Positions 19,150-30,855 of a DNA stretch of 55,041 nt are shown here, piece after piece. The DNA comes from Paulinella micropora (lineage: Eukaryota > Cercozoa > Imbricatea > Euglyphida): positions 814,308 through 869,348 of the forward strand of contig BJOX01000174.1 in the NCBI GenBank assembly GCA_009731375.1, in the 5' to 3' direction. A program made the position numbers and the translations under genes. Under the pieces are notes generated by a model, which was not told where the DNA came from, did no database searches, and saw nothing but the letters and a program-made list of their open reading frames with translations. Every line of letters begins with the position of its first letter. Positions within the stretch are counted from its first letter, which is position 1.

Positions 19150-19167
19150 GAGTCAGTTAACTGACTC
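19150..19167. promoter_or_regulatory. Perfect 18-bp palindrome upstream of TRAF-like gene
   Basis: GAGTCAGTTAACTGACTC, 529 bases before the start codon, flanked by two direct copies of GTGCTATTTTCTTG (about 19127 and 19184). A dimeric protein site is possible. No function is shown. Confidence 0.3.
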
Positions 19168-19695
19168 CCCTCAGTCGGACATTGTGCTATTTTCTTGGCC
19201 TAGAGTCAGTTTTTCGCTGTGAATTTACGTCTAGTAAGAGAAGGCTTGGATCTTCCGACTGCAAACACAAACACACACGAGACACGAAGAATAAGATCCC
19301 CCCAGTCCGTCGAAATTTTACACCGGAAATCCATCGCAACGATCGGTGAATTCGTTTACAAGCGAGTTGCAAGCAGCCGTCTTCAAAAACCTAGAGCGCC
19401 GTGATTGTGTCGACTCGTAAGGAAAGAATAAGTTGAACGATTGTAGGCTGTAAGAACGCTGCGTTAGATTGAAAAGGCCCTGCGAAAAAATAGAGAAAGG
19501 CGCGAGCTTTTTTTTGTTGTTGATTTTGTGGAGTACTTTTTGGGGGGATTTCCTCATTGCTTGCTCTTCTGCTCTCGATCTCTTGTTACTGTTGTTGTCG
19601 TCGAGTCAGTACTCGAGTCTGTTTCGCCTGTTACTCGATGCTAGTTCTCGCGGCTTATGTGAACAATTTCTGTCTGGTTGGTTTTGCAGAGGTCA

Positions 19696-21570
19696 ATGAC
19701 GCAAACACTTTCGCAAGGTTATTTCTTGAAGTCGGTGGATGAGGATTTCGTCTGCAGTATTTGTGACAACATCTACCGCGACCCACGCACCGTCTGTGTT
19801 GAGGTCTTACACTCACATGGCAACGTGCATCCTTCCACCCGTTCCATTCATGCATTCATTCATTCATTCATTCATTCATTCATCCATCCATTCATTCATT
19901 CATTCATTCATTCACTCATTCATTCATTCATTCATTCATTCATTCATTCATTCATTCATTCATTCATTCATTCATGCATTCATGCATTCATTCATTCATC
20001 CATCCATCCATCCATCCATCGCCCACCCACCACCGACCCAACATATGTGAGTCATATGCCAACGTTTCGCGCCCGTGTACAGGGTCATGTGTTTTGCAAC
20101 GAGTGTATCGAGCAGTGGGTTCAGTCGCGGGCGCCCAATGTAGCCTCCTGTCCCAACTGCCGCGGGCCTCGGATTGCTGGCCATCCCAAAAACCGCCCCA
20201 TCGCCAACCTGATCCAGAAGATGGCTGTGCGCTGCCAAAACCACTTCCACGGATGTAAGTACTTTGACCGTTGCCTGTGTTGTTTTCTTATGGCAGACGC
20301 CACAGCAAGTAGATTTCAGTTTGAGAACCATGCGTTTTAAGTCATGGTTCCTGATTGAGAAGCTCACTTGTGCGGTGGGTGGTGCAGGTACTTGGACTGG
20401 ATTTGTAGAGTCATGGGAGGCGCATCTGGCGCAGTGCGGGTTTCAGCCCGTGCGATGCCCTTATGGCTGTGCAGGCAACAAGCGACGCCGACTAGGTATG
20501 TATATATCTGCACACATATATGCACCTCCATGCATACGTTCATATACCCATGGACATTTCCACGTTTTCAAATACAATGACATATGATTGTACATATGTG
20601 TGAACACATGAATGTTCAAATACACAGTTTGTAAAATATACGCATGTGCACATGCATAGGCGTCGACAGCAGCAAAGTCGACGAAGGCAAGCGCATGTTG
20701 CTGCAAGCCGAGTTGGAGGCTCACAAGCAAGAGTGCGAATGGCGCACCATGGAGTGCAAGTGTGGACAATTGGTCAGTTTCAAGGACACATCTCGACACA
20801 TCGTGACGGAATGTCCGATGCGGCTCGTCAAGTGCCCGAGTAGGGCATGCAAGGTGGTGCTTCCTTTCGGCCAGCGTGAGGAGCACATCCGCACCTGTGA
20901 GTTCGTGGAAATCGCATGTCCGTTCCAAAGCATGGGCTGTGAGGTGAAGCTTCCGCGGAGTGCCATGGCGCGCCACATGAACGAGGCGATGCTCCAGCAT
21001 GCGCAGTGCACTTCCTCGAGCTTCGCCAAGATGCAGGCCGAAAGAGACTCGTTGCGGAGCGAGCTGGAAGCTACCAAGCTGGTCGCTCTCAACCGGCAAA
21101 GCACCTTCAAGCAGGAGCTGGCCTCTGTGAAAGCGTCTCTTCACAGAATGCGCTCGCGACATTTGATCATTTCGCCCTTCAAGTTCGTCTTTGACTTCGT
21201 AGCTGACGTGAGCCCAACTTTTTTCTCGGACACAGTGGAGTTCCAAGGCTACATCTTCGCGCTCTGCTTGTTGAAAAACGGCGAGGACGAGTGGAACCTG
21301 ACGCTCGGATTACCCGACGGGATCTGGGGCCCGGACGTGTCACGTGGACACGTGGTGATCAGCGTGCCTTACACAGCCAACGAGGCTCAGGAGCATGTCA
21401 CGCAAGAACTCGCCAGCATCTCTTTCCGGGAGAGAAAGTTTCCTAAGAGCATGGCCCACCGCTCGTATGTGCTGGGTCAGGTGCAACATCGCCACCTCAC
21501 CAAGTGCGGACAAACCAAGTTCTCGTTCACTGTGGATGGCTGGCTGGGGCACTACACCATCTTGAAATGA
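19696..21570 (+). CDS. TRAF-like RING/zinc-finger protein, four exons
   Basis: Exons 19696-19797, 20083-20254, 20388-20495 and 20660-21570, with GT-AG introns, give 430 residues. Splicing joins a RING finger exactly: C20, C23, C34 in exon 1, then H36, C39, C42, C57, C60 in exon 2, the C3HC4 pattern of ubiquitin ligases. TRAF-type zinc fingers follow (about 85-225), including a cysteine completed across intron 2 (HFHGC) and AHLAQCGFQPVRCPYGC. A predicted coiled coil covers about 255-300, and a C-terminal region of about 130 residues is where a MATH domain is expected, though I see only weak resemblance. The start at 19696 is chosen because a strong acceptor (GGTTTTGCAG, ending 19689) lies just upstream, suggesting a 5'-UTR intron. 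Its likely role is an adaptor or E3 ligase in signalling. The substrate is unknown. Confidence 0.85.
19798..20082 (+). other. Intron 1 of TRAF-like gene, with CATT microsatellite
   Basis: A 285-bp intron, GTTGAG to GTACAG, that splits the RING between C34 and G35-H36. It contains about 170 bp of (ATTC)n. Its length is a multiple of three and it has no stop in frame, so a retained transcript would stay open but would carry a long Ile/His/Ser/Phe insert inside the RING. Confidence 0.8.
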
Positions 21571-22463
21571 GCCATTTGACTTTACGTTCTGCTCGCAGCA
21601 AGTTGACTGAATGTTTTCCATACTTGACTGAAACATTCAGATCGAGACAACAAGTCGACTGAAGATCGTCGCACCAATATCAATGATCGCTTCTACCGAC
21701 AAGGAGGCACATGACTCGTGTAGCCTGCAGTCAATTAGAGTCGTGTATAGTTTATAGCATTTTTTGTTTGGTACACAGAAGTAGAAATAGGAAACGTAAT
21801 ATTACAACAATGCTTGAAGTAATTATAGGAGTAGTAGTAGTACACGGAGTCTCCTCGATTTCCACTTCACGCGCGTGCAATATGTATGCTACTAAATTAA
21901 TTTACATGTCACACTTGACACGTGTGCACTTAGATCTAGTGTATTCTAGTTATTTCCACTGGAGGTTTGTATTATTTTCTCTTCTTTCTTTGCACCAAGG
22001 TACACAAAAAAACAAACACACACACACAAAATCGTTTCCCGCTTTTATTGTAGCATAGACGCATAATATTATTAAGCTTATGTCATTTCCTGTAACTTGT
22101 TTTAGACACACTGTGACAGACAGTTGGCAGGAAAGTTTGTATGGTAGTTATTAAATACATACTTTTTCGTGGAAATGGTCGCTGCGTCAATTGTCTTTCC
22201 ATTGATTGTGTTGGACTCCACTCGTACCATTCAATATTATAGATGGATATTTTCTCCTTCATTAACGCTTAACCGGGCAATCCACATTTGAGGTTTAAAA
22301 CCACATTTGTGGATCTTGTGGATTGCTCAAGTTTTTAAGCCCCAAATGTCACAATATTATATAGCGGTGGCAGTACTTTGGTTGTATTAAATACTTCTGT
22401 CATATTTAAGCGAACTGTGAAAAAAACCGCTCATTAATAACGTCAAACTTGAGGTGATTTTAA
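21571..22463. other. Spacer downstream of TRAF-like gene
   Basis: AT-rich sequence with no convincing ORF. An inverted repeat GCAATCCACA/TGTGGATTGC at 22277-22328 could form a hairpin. Confidence 0.5.
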
Positions 22464-22751
22464 TCAATCAATAATTGGCTGCATCCTGGCTCGCGCGGCA
22501 GGCTGGAGCGACGAAGATGTTGCGTGTGTGCCACGCGAAACAATCACAGGTACGGCAAAAAAAGAACTGGCCAGTGAGAGGCAATTGGAGCAGTAAGCAC
22601 GGGTACGCTTCCTGACCCCGTTGAGCATGCACGTTACGCATTGAACAGCATTCACCCACTTCGAGCTTTGCTGCCACTGCTTGTTTTTACCTGGTACGAC
22701 TGAGGCCGCTGATAGGATGTGGCCAGCCTGAGACGGTACTATTAATATCAC
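22464..22751 (-). pseudogene. piggyBac transposase C-terminal Cys-rich remnant
   Basis: The minus strand reads CVTCMLNGVRKRTRAYCSNC, then after a frame change FFCRTCDCFAWHT. The C-x2-C ... C-x2-C ... C-x2-C-F-x2-H arrangement matches the C-terminal cysteine-rich domain of piggyBac transposases. The frame change between the second and third cysteine pairs shows that it is broken. It lies about 10 kb from the piggyBac core on the same strand, and a copia element occupies most of that distance. Confidence 0.55.
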
Positions 22752-22820
22752 ACTTCTGCCTTCCTGGGCACGATCACACTGGACCTACTACCTTTCATGA
22801 CCGTGACCCGGCCCAACCGT

Positions 22821-23153
22821 TGATTAGGTAATACCCGGTCACTCACGGACCTAATACCTTAGACGCCGGTTTGCTGAGAGATTCCGTTAGAAGCCACGAT
22901 GATACCAATCGATACTTTTAATCCGCACGTATAGTATGATAGCAGAACTGACAAACTCAAAGGTAATAATGAAACTGAAATAAAGTCCGCACGACTGTAA
23001 TTATTACACAATGGTTATTGTCCGATTCTGCCAATGCCAACATGGACCGTTACGTCCGTTACAATTATTGACTAGAACTATACGGATAAATTACTTACCA
23101 GTCACAAAGTAATCACTAAAAGTAAAACGTAATTGTCCTCAGGCTACCAACGC
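22821..23153 (-). repeat. 3' LTR of copia element
   Basis: About 333 bp, homologous to 30582-30855, with extra segments (about 40 bp near 22855, and others). On the minus strand it is preceded by the purine run AAGGGGGAG, a likely polypurine tract at about 23154-23162. The exact ends are uncertain. Confidence 0.75.
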
Positions 23154-23764
23154 TCCCCCTTAGTTCTATGTCGATAATGCAAGTTATAAGTAATCAATAC
23201 ATCTACAATTAACAACTATTGAATATTGCGATAATGACACTGATTTCAAGTTGTAAAACTGAAAAGATAGTTACATCGGTTTGACAACCTGAAATTCAGT
23301 CAGTTATGACTCAAAACTTAAAATTGTCTCTGCTTCAAGTCCATCGCCGCTGCTTCTTCGCCGTGTTGGCATCTCGAACTTATCGATTGAAACTTCAGCA
23401 TCGGTCCCTCTGGCTGACAAAATTTGTGCTTGACTAAATTACATTACTGACTCAATGAGTCCAATATAATTAGTTAAATTTGCCATTCCGCCATTAAAAC
23501 TACTCCCGCCGCGTTCCGCTCCGTTGGCATATGCTCTTCTTCCGCTCTTGCCACGATCAACGACCGATGGTGGACGATCCACGCGCTTCGTTCTCGCGCT
23601 CGACTTCAACTTCAACGGAAGCAATGCCTAAAGATGCCGCTCGACTACCTGCGCAAAACACTTCCTGCACACTTCAAAGAGAGAAAACTCACAAAACAAC
23701 AACATAAGTTGACTTTGCGTAAATTTGCGTATTTTGCGTGAGTTTGCAGACTTGAGATGTAAAA
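23154..23764 (-). other. 3' non-coding region of copia element
   Basis: About 610 bp between the RNase H stop and the LTR. No gene seen. Confidence 0.5.
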
Positions 23765-25671
23765 TTATGGATCAAGTGTTACCATAAATTTACTAACGAG
23801 ATATTCGAATTGGTCCTTAGGAACATGTTTGGTTAAAACGTCTGCTATTTGTTTCTTAGTTCCTACCTTTACAAACTTAATCTAATTGTCTCTCTGTGCA
23901 TGATGAATGAAATGCAGTTCTAAGGGTAAGTGTTTAGTACGTGGTCCTGACATTCCCCTCTCTGCTGCTAAGATAGTCTGTGCGTTATCTTTGTAAAGCT
24001 CTATCGCCGCCCTTTCTGTGCTATACCTAACTCTTCTGTGATGTGTCTGATAGCCAATCCTTCTCGTATGCACTCTGCTGCTGCGAAAATTTTCGCGTCA
24101 TTAGAACTTAGAGCAATTCTAGTTTGTCGTTTCGATAACCAAGCTACCGGGTCTCCACCCCAAAGCACTATATAACCTGTACGTGACTTTCCGGTTTTCT
24201 TACAGACCTTATGTGCTGCATCTGGCCATAAAGTAATCTTGGGGTACGTCCTTCCTTCTTGTGACGATCTAGGCCCGTGAAATGCAATACCGCGATACGA
24301 ACTTTTCAGATATCTGAAAATCATACCTAGTAAAGCATAAGCAAGTCCTGGATTTTTTACTGTCTGCATCACGCTAGCTGCATTCAGTGCTTGATCAGCA
24401 TCTGGACGTGTCATCTAAGTTAGAAACAAAAGTTTACCTACTAAACTAGGAATTGAATGCTTTCTAAGAGCGCTTGTTTCTCCCATAGGTTCTGGCTCAT
24501 GTTCTGCACTAGGAGTGCTTACTGGTCTAACATCGGCATATGATTCCTACATCCTTTAAAATCTGATTCTGATACTTCTTCTGATGAAATAAAATGCGTC
24601 CTCCTTCCTGAACTATCTCTATCCCTTTGAACTCTTAAGCCACTCCCAAACGCTTAAAAGGATAAAACTTTTCTAGCTTACTAGCAAAACGGTCATACGC
24701 TTGTTCGTTAGGAGCTGTGAAAATAAGATCATCTACATGGAAAATACCAATGATAGCATCTCTTATCGGCTTATCCTTTTCAACGAACATACATAAATCT
24801 GAGTCTTGTAACCTGAATCCTAATTCCTCTAACTTAGGGGCTAAGATCTCATACCATCTCCTACCAGCTTGCGGCGCGCCATACAGAGCTCCATCTACTC
24901 TTCATATCATGCCTTTATGCTCTTCACTGTCTATCCCATCGGGTGCATAAGCATAAACAGGATCATGCATTCGTGCATTTAGATAAGCATTTTTGAAGTC
25001 TATACCGTATAGCTTATGTCCATGCCATGCTGCAAGCTTAGACAAAAAGAGTAATGAGCGATGCGCGGCACAGGACACAAATAATTGATCTGGGTTATAG
25101 CTAACTCCTGGCTCTAGCATATCTCCCCTCAAAGCTAACCTCGACTTAATGAACTTAAGTCCCTTTTCGTCTAGTTTGACTTTATGTACCCATGTTAGTC
25201 TCACTACTTTTACTCCTTTTTCTTTCGCTTCCTTTTTTCTTTCGCTTCCTTAGGGTTTACCCACGTGTAAGTGTTAAAAGACTTTAGAGCTTCAATCTCT
25301 TTATCCATTCCTGCTTTCAACTCTTTGGCAGTTAATCCCTCGTCTACGATTGCCTTTGGTACCTTCAATGTCAGGTACAGTAACGCAGTGGTTTGACCCT
25401 CTACGATACTTTCTGCGGACATCTCGGGATGCTCTAGTTCTCCGACGGGTCTTATCCTATCTATCCGATACTTTCTAATTTCGCTATCTAACACCTTTTC
25501 TACCTGACCGTCGTCAAAGACTACGAAGTGACTGGGCTTAGGCATCTTACGGACTTTAAGTCTGTCTCCCTTCTCGCATGGTTCTAAGACTTTTCCTTCT
25601 CTCTTAACTGATCGCCAGTTGTCTCCATATTCTTCCTTTGCCCATTCTTCTCCGAAAGCTACTCCCGGCAC
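23765..25671 (-). pseudogene. pol: copia RT-RNase H region, broken
   Basis: Minus strand. The N-terminal RT part has MDKEIEALKSFNTYTWV (about 25320-25250). Then come SRLALRGDMLEPGVSYNPDQ and YGIDFKNAYLNARMHDPVY (25140-24960), an in-frame TGA near 24902, then GALYGAPQAGRRWYEIL and the catalytic FHVDDLIFTA (about 24755-24711). RNase H reads GYIVLWGGDPVAWLSKRQTRIALSS in two pieces near 24180-24090. The C-terminus VKVGTKKQIADVL precedes the stop at 23765. At least two internal stops and several frameshifts are visible. Typical Ty1/copia motifs leave little doubt about the family. Confidence 0.85.
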
Positions 25672-25752
25672 ACTAACTCTCTCTCTCCTGTCAATGTTCT
25701 GGAGGTGGTTGTGTAACTGGTGTCCTAACCTTTGCTTCTCGTTTCCCTCTCA

Positions 25753-26990
25753 CTATGTTAGCTGATGTGATCTTGTCACTTTGCTCCCAAGTGAGGCCTT
25801 TGTGGGCGCGTCTCCCTCTACGTACCTCCTACTAGGGTGGTCTGCTTCGGGGCTTTGCGCCTCTAACGATGTGACGGGTGTTACCCCATCATCCTTGTTG
25901 TCAGCTAGTTCGACCTTCGACTCTGATGGGAGACCGGAATCTGGACGGTGAATGTCTTTTTCTTCCTGTAACTCCTCATGTTTGTCTAACTCCCCCTCAT
26001 CTTTATGTTCGGGTTCGTCTAACGGCTGTTCTAGCTGGACGGTGTCATTACTCTCCCCCTCAGATTCCTCGTCGTCCCATCTAACTTCTCTGGGTGGGTG
26101 AGCATCCTTGCCAACTACATTGTGGTTAAAGCGTACATTACGCACATTTGTGATGATTTTTCGACCATCCCAAACTCGGTATAGTTCCTTGAATACATCA
26201 TATCCAAGTAACATTACACGCTTTCCCCTATAGTTGCCTTTGCCTACCTGCTTTCCTATGTACATTACACCTAAACATCCTATAGGTTTAAGTTGTCGGA
26301 TAGCTGGCTTGTAGCCCAGACATTGCTCAAAAGGTGAGGTTCCCTTCCTAGGGCCTGTCGTGGCTGGTAGAATGTTGTGCAAAGTTGTGGCTGTGTGTTC
26401 CATTTCCGCCCAAAATTGGGGTGGTAAATTAGCCTCGTATCGCATGGCCCGGGCTGGTCCTGCTGTGATGTCGTTGACCTTCTCAGCTATGGGATTGCCA
26501 TCTTTATCACCTGGAGCACTAGTCTTCCAAATGAATTGTAGAGGTTTCCACCACTCTATAATCTCAGTTGGGACATCGAACTCGTTGTTGCAAGTGATCT
26601 GACTTTCTTCCCTGTCTGCCTTTCAAACCATGCTACCGCTTGCTTCAAACAATCTACAAACTCGTTCTTGTATCGTAAATAATAATCTTTGATGTACCCC
26701 GAGTAATCGTCTGTAACGCAAAATTTATAGTACTTACCGTGAATTGACATTACCGCCCAAGGTCCGGAAGTATCTATATGCAAAATCTCACAAGGGTAAC
26801 TCGCTCTCCTAATTCTATTAGCCTTAAATCTGGGTAACACTTTAGCTTTCCCCATCATACAGGCTTCACAAAATCTAACACTATCCTCGCTTCCTGTTAA
26901 TTTTCTACCCATTGCCTTGCCTAATGCATAGGTCTTTGGTAAAGCGCTTTATGCCCACTACACTGATGTATGACATAAATGTCAACGGGC
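25753..26990 (-). pseudogene. int: copia integrase, broken
   Basis: Minus strand. The zinc region HKALYQRPMH and, after a frameshift near 26925, FCEACMMGKAK are followed by the core start EILHIDTSGPWAV and VTDDYSGYI. A further frameshift near 26590 precedes NNEFDVPTE, where DNGxEF is expected, so the second catalytic aspartate is not evident. The downstream part NLPPQFWAEMEHTATTLHNILP and GTSPFEQCLGYKP matches the copia integrase end. An acidic linker toward RT follows. Confidence 0.8.
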
Positions 26991-27110
26991 TTACCCTTCT
27001 TACCTTTCTCAGGATACATAGCGTATAAACGCTGCCTCTAACTCCCTTGTTCTCACTTACTCTCGCTTGCTTGCTCTCACTTTCTCTCTCTTTGGGGATT
27101 CCCGCCCCGC

Positions 27111-27902
27111 TTACCCCATCTTATTCTTCTTCTCTTTCACTTTGGGGTTGTAGCGCTCATTTATGTTGAGGGGCTTGTCTTTCTCATTGTCCCAGCGATA
27201 GAGCATGCCAGGCGTAAGTCTCCCCCTCACGATTACGTCACTCTCTTTAATTCTTATGGGGTGCTTTAGGATTAGTAGTTGCCCATTCTGGTGAATGATA
27301 GATCTGTGGTGGTTGTGGTCCATGTTTCCAGTAGACATAATGTTGACTGGCACCCTGTTGTCCAACAACATATCTTTCTTTACCAAAACTGGCTTTCCTG
27401 ATCCATCTATTCTTGTCAACCTCGCTTGCCCCATGTTTCGCACCACACTCTCTCCATTTCCGGTGACTAAGCTAACGGGTTCAATCTCTCGGACGTTGTG
27501 TAAGATGTGCGGTGTACATGCTATATCCCTGGACGATCCGCTGTCTTGAACTATCATCTTTTTCTTGCGTCCTACCGTCTCGCTATCGTCTGCCATGAGA
27601 TTGTGAACTTCCTCTTCATCCTCCTCCTCACTCCCTTTCCTTTGGGCTTTGTTCTTTCTTCTCTTCTCAAATCTCTCCTCGTACATCCAATCAAGCTCTT
27701 CTCGTGCCTCGCAATACGATTTAAAACTTATGGGAATTCCTGACCTCATCTCCTCGGAGGTTCTGGAGTGTTCTAGGTTCTCTGGGTCAAACTCCTCATC
27801 ATCCTCCTTCATGTCCGAGTGTCCGTCTATCTCCCGTCTCTTCCTATCAAACTCCCTGTTTTCTCGCTGCTGCCTGTTCTGGACTGAAGAACTTGTATGC
27901 AT
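27111..27902 (-). pseudogene. copia protease region
   Basis: A 263-codon minus-strand frame. It has a highly charged N-terminal half, then MIVQDSGSSRDIACTPHILH, a D-S-G aspartic protease active site in copia-type context, followed by VSLVTGNGESVVRNMGQARL and a C-terminal segment (RGRLTPGMLYRWD) like the start of the copia pre-integrase region. The frame itself is open, but the regions on both sides are shifted relative to it. Confidence 0.7.
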
Positions 27903-28990
27903 CTCCTGAGTGTAACTTCCGCAAAAGTGCGTTCAGTGTAACCCCTCTCGCTTCTACCTCATGCCAAATCTTCATAAGGTGGGGCATCGATCGTACGATG
28001 AAAAGAGCAAATTGATTGTCGTGGTTCTTAGCTAAGTCGAGTATTCCATAGTCTATTATTCCTAACAGCTCTGTGTAAAACTCGTTCTCTTTGCCGTCCG
28101 GGTCGTAACACAAACCCTCTTTCACTACTATCTTTTCTGCTCCCTTCGTTAACGCATATAGCAACCTAGCTATTTCCGTCTTCTCAGGTCTTGGATGTCC
28201 TTCACTGTGTCTGAACTCACACTCCCACTTAGCTCTTTCCTTAGCTTTTGCACTCTGAGTGGTTCTAGCTGCTCGCTTCTCTATGACTGTCTCTCTTGTG
28301 ATTTGTGGTGTGCCTGCTGCATGTTTCAGAAATNNNNNNNNNNTGCATGCTTCAGAAATACTTCGTTAACTGCCCAAAACACATCTGTCAACAGTCCATC
28401 TGCCCCTGCTACTCTCTCTCCTTCCTTCTTTGTCATTATCACAACATCTCCCGTTTCATCATCCAAAACACACAGGTTGTTCAGCTGTTCACTTATTCTC
28501 TTTAAGTCTTCAAAGCTTATTACCTTTCCGTGTTCTGTGCCTCTTTTACTGCTCTTCCCCACAGGTGTTTCATGTATGTGTGTCTCGCTTGTCTGCTCTG
28601 TCGGTGACTCTACACTGTCTCCTACTCTATCCAAAGGAGACGGACTTGTGATAGCAGCGATGGCGGCCAAGACTTGCCATCACTTGTCCCTCCTGCACGC
28701 TCATCACTCTTATCAAATGCCATCTCTTTTCCAGCTCTAGTCCCGGGTCCTTGCCTCTTTCCCTGGCAAAACAGCATCATTCCGTGAATCTGCACTAACT
28801 CCTTTCTTACCGGGTTTTTTTGACATTTTCCTTGTCTTTTTCTCCGATATTTGCCCAGTACAACGAGTGGTTAGTGGGCCTGCGGTGTGGCTCTTAGGAG
28901 TGAGTAGTGGGACGTGGTGTTTCGTTGTTTGATTGTCTTGAGTTCTGATGGGGTGTGGGTGTCGGTTTCTCACTTTTCCGTTTCTCTTTC
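27847..28990 (-). pseudogene. Unassigned part of copia element
   Basis: Minus-strand frames of 105 codons (27847-28164) and 114 codons (to 28670), interrupted by a stop, frameshifts and a 10-N gap (28334-28343). The composition is protein-like (for example FYTELLGIIDYGILDLAKNHD). The position between knuckle and protease suggests gag or spacer sequence. No domain is recognised. The gap is flanked by a 15-of-16 match, so it may be a false gap. Confidence 0.4.
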
Positions 28991-29176
28991 TCTTTCACTT
29001 GCGAGGGTTTTGGTTGCAATGGTGAGGGTTGCACACGTTGAGTGTCTCGTGAGGTTGTGAGGGCAGGAGTGGTTGTTGTAGAGGTGTCGGGGTGTTGAGC
29101 ACTAGTGAGAGTGCGAGGTGGAGGGTTGTGGGGTCTATCTCGGAGTGTGTTTCGAGCCAAGGGAGCACTCGACAGC

Positions 29177-29210
<34 letters not shown>

Positions 29211-29388
29211 CCCCNNNNNNNNNNGATTTGTCTCCTTCTTCCTCCTCACCCTCCTTCCTACTTCCAAGAGTGACTCCTTTGGCTCCTTTCTTTTTAAACT
29301 TGCCACTCTTGTCTCTTTGCTTTCCTTTGGTGGAGTTAGAGTGAGCTGACTTTGGACTAGTTCGTTTGGGGCTTGACTTCTGTTTGGG

Positions 29389-29430
29389 GCAAAAACGCTT
29401 TGTGTGTCCAGTCTGGTAGCAGTTATAGCA
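29389..29430 (-). other. CCHC zinc knuckle of copia Gag
   Basis: CYNCYQTGHTKRFC on the minus strand fits C-x2-C-x4-H-x4-C exactly, the nucleocapsid knuckle. Confidence 0.85.
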
Positions 29431-29537
29431 TGTCCCTGTCAGCCACCATTTCTACTCTGAACTATCACTACCATTATTGTTGCCCTTGCCCTTCCCGTTC
29501 TTAGTCCATTTCTTGTTCTTCTTTCTCTTTTCTCCCT

Positions 29538-30575
29538 TCATTCCTCCCTCTCCCTCTCCAAACAGTAGATTCGCTCCCTTGCCCTCTCTCTTCCTCTCTT
29601 CCTACGTTCCTTTCTCAGTCTCTTCTGCTTCGCTTCCCACAACACGTAAATTTCTCTTGCCGACTCTACCATATCATCATGTGCTAATCTATAATGATCG
29701 TTGAGGTAAGCGGGCCCATAGGCCTCATGCTCTGCTAGCTTCTCTAACAACCCATTTACTGCTTCTTCTGGCTCAAAGGGCTTCCCTCTCAGTGCTTCTA
29801 GCCAGTTCTTCTGCAGTAGATGTTGTGTTAGATACTCGTCCATATCCTCTGTCGGTCTCGGTCTCATTTATTTAAATGCTTTCTCCTCTATGTATCTCGC
29901 CGCACCACTTAGATTACCGTATTTCGCTTTGATAATGCCGACTTTCTCAAACGGGCAATGAACGTTTTTACTTCCCAGAAATTGAAACACCTTGGATTCC
30001 GAGAATGCTGTTGTTACGAGAAGTTGGAACATCCTGCAGCGATGCAGGTACTGCATTTCTTCTCTGTATCTTTTCTTCCTCAGCAAATACACATCCTTGT
30101 TGGTTCTTGTCATCTGTCTTTTCTTCTTTCTGTTCGCCCTATCCTCCCAAGCTTTCTTCTCTTCCTTTGAGAGGTTTTTCCAGTTGGCAGGTTTCTCTTG
30201 CTGTGTCTTCGAGTCTTGTGGTGTTTGGCTACTTCTCTGTCTCTGTTGTCGTGTTTGTTGTGTCTCTGTTTCATCTTCTTCGTCTTCTGATCCTTCCGGT
30301 GTGTCCACCTCGTGTGGTTCTCTCGGTTCTTCCATTTCTTCTGCTTTTCTCATCCTGTCTCTATCATAACCATACTTTGTTCTTGCCGCTTTATGGTCTT
30401 TGAAAGCATCATGAAACATATCCCCGAGTGTTGTGCTAATCCCGTAGGCATACTCCTCTATCTGGTAATAGCAACTCTGTAAATCCTTTTGATTTCCGCT
30501 AAACACCGGAGTGTGAGACATCCATTGTCTCATTCTGATCGCATGGTGCCGAAATTCGTTTCCCCAGCATCTCAT
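29538..30575 (-). pseudogene. gag: copia Gag N-terminal region
   Basis: Two minus-strand frames, 235 codons (29868-30575) starting right after the LTR and 109 codons (29538-29867), lead toward the zinc knuckle. The second starts immediately after the stop of the first, so one mutation or a decayed junction separates them. Composition is highly charged (RKKKRQM, EDEEDETE). Gag identity rests on position and on the downstream knuckle, not on sequence similarity. Confidence 0.55.
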
Positions 30576-30581
30576 AACCGT

Positions 30582-30855
30582 TGATTAGGTAATACCCGGT
30601 CACTCACGGACCAAGCCACGATGATACCAATCGACATTTTAATCCGCACGTATATAGCAGAACTGACAAACTCAAAGGTAATGATGAAACTGAAATAAAG
30701 TCCGCATGACTGTAATTATTACACAATGGTTATTGTCCGATCTGAATGCCAATATAGACCGTTACGTCCGTTACAATTATTGACTAGAACTATACGGATG
30801 AATTACCAGTCACAAAGTAATCACTAAAAGTAAAACGTAATTGTCCTACCAACGC
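30582..30855 (-). repeat. 5' LTR of copia element
   Basis: About 274 bp, matching 22821-23153. On the minus strand it is followed by GGTTATGAGATGC, which loosely resembles the initiator-Met primer binding site usual for copia elements, and by the gag frame. Confidence 0.75.

Larger units (their letters stand above)
22821..30855 (-). mobile_element. Decayed Ty1/copia retrotransposon
   Basis: On the minus strand the order is gag, CCHC knuckle, aspartic protease, integrase, RT, RNase H, with integrase ahead of RT as in Ty1/copia. LTR-like repeats bound it (22821-23153 and 30582-30855). All reading frames carry stops or frameshifts, and the LTRs differ by indels of up to about 40 bp, so the element is old and inactive. 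Confidence 0.9.

Noticed and set aside
20461-21246. 261-codon minus-strand frame opposite the TRAF-like exon 4
   Set aside because: Shadow of the plus-strand coding exon, which has the zinc-finger cysteines and precise splice joins.
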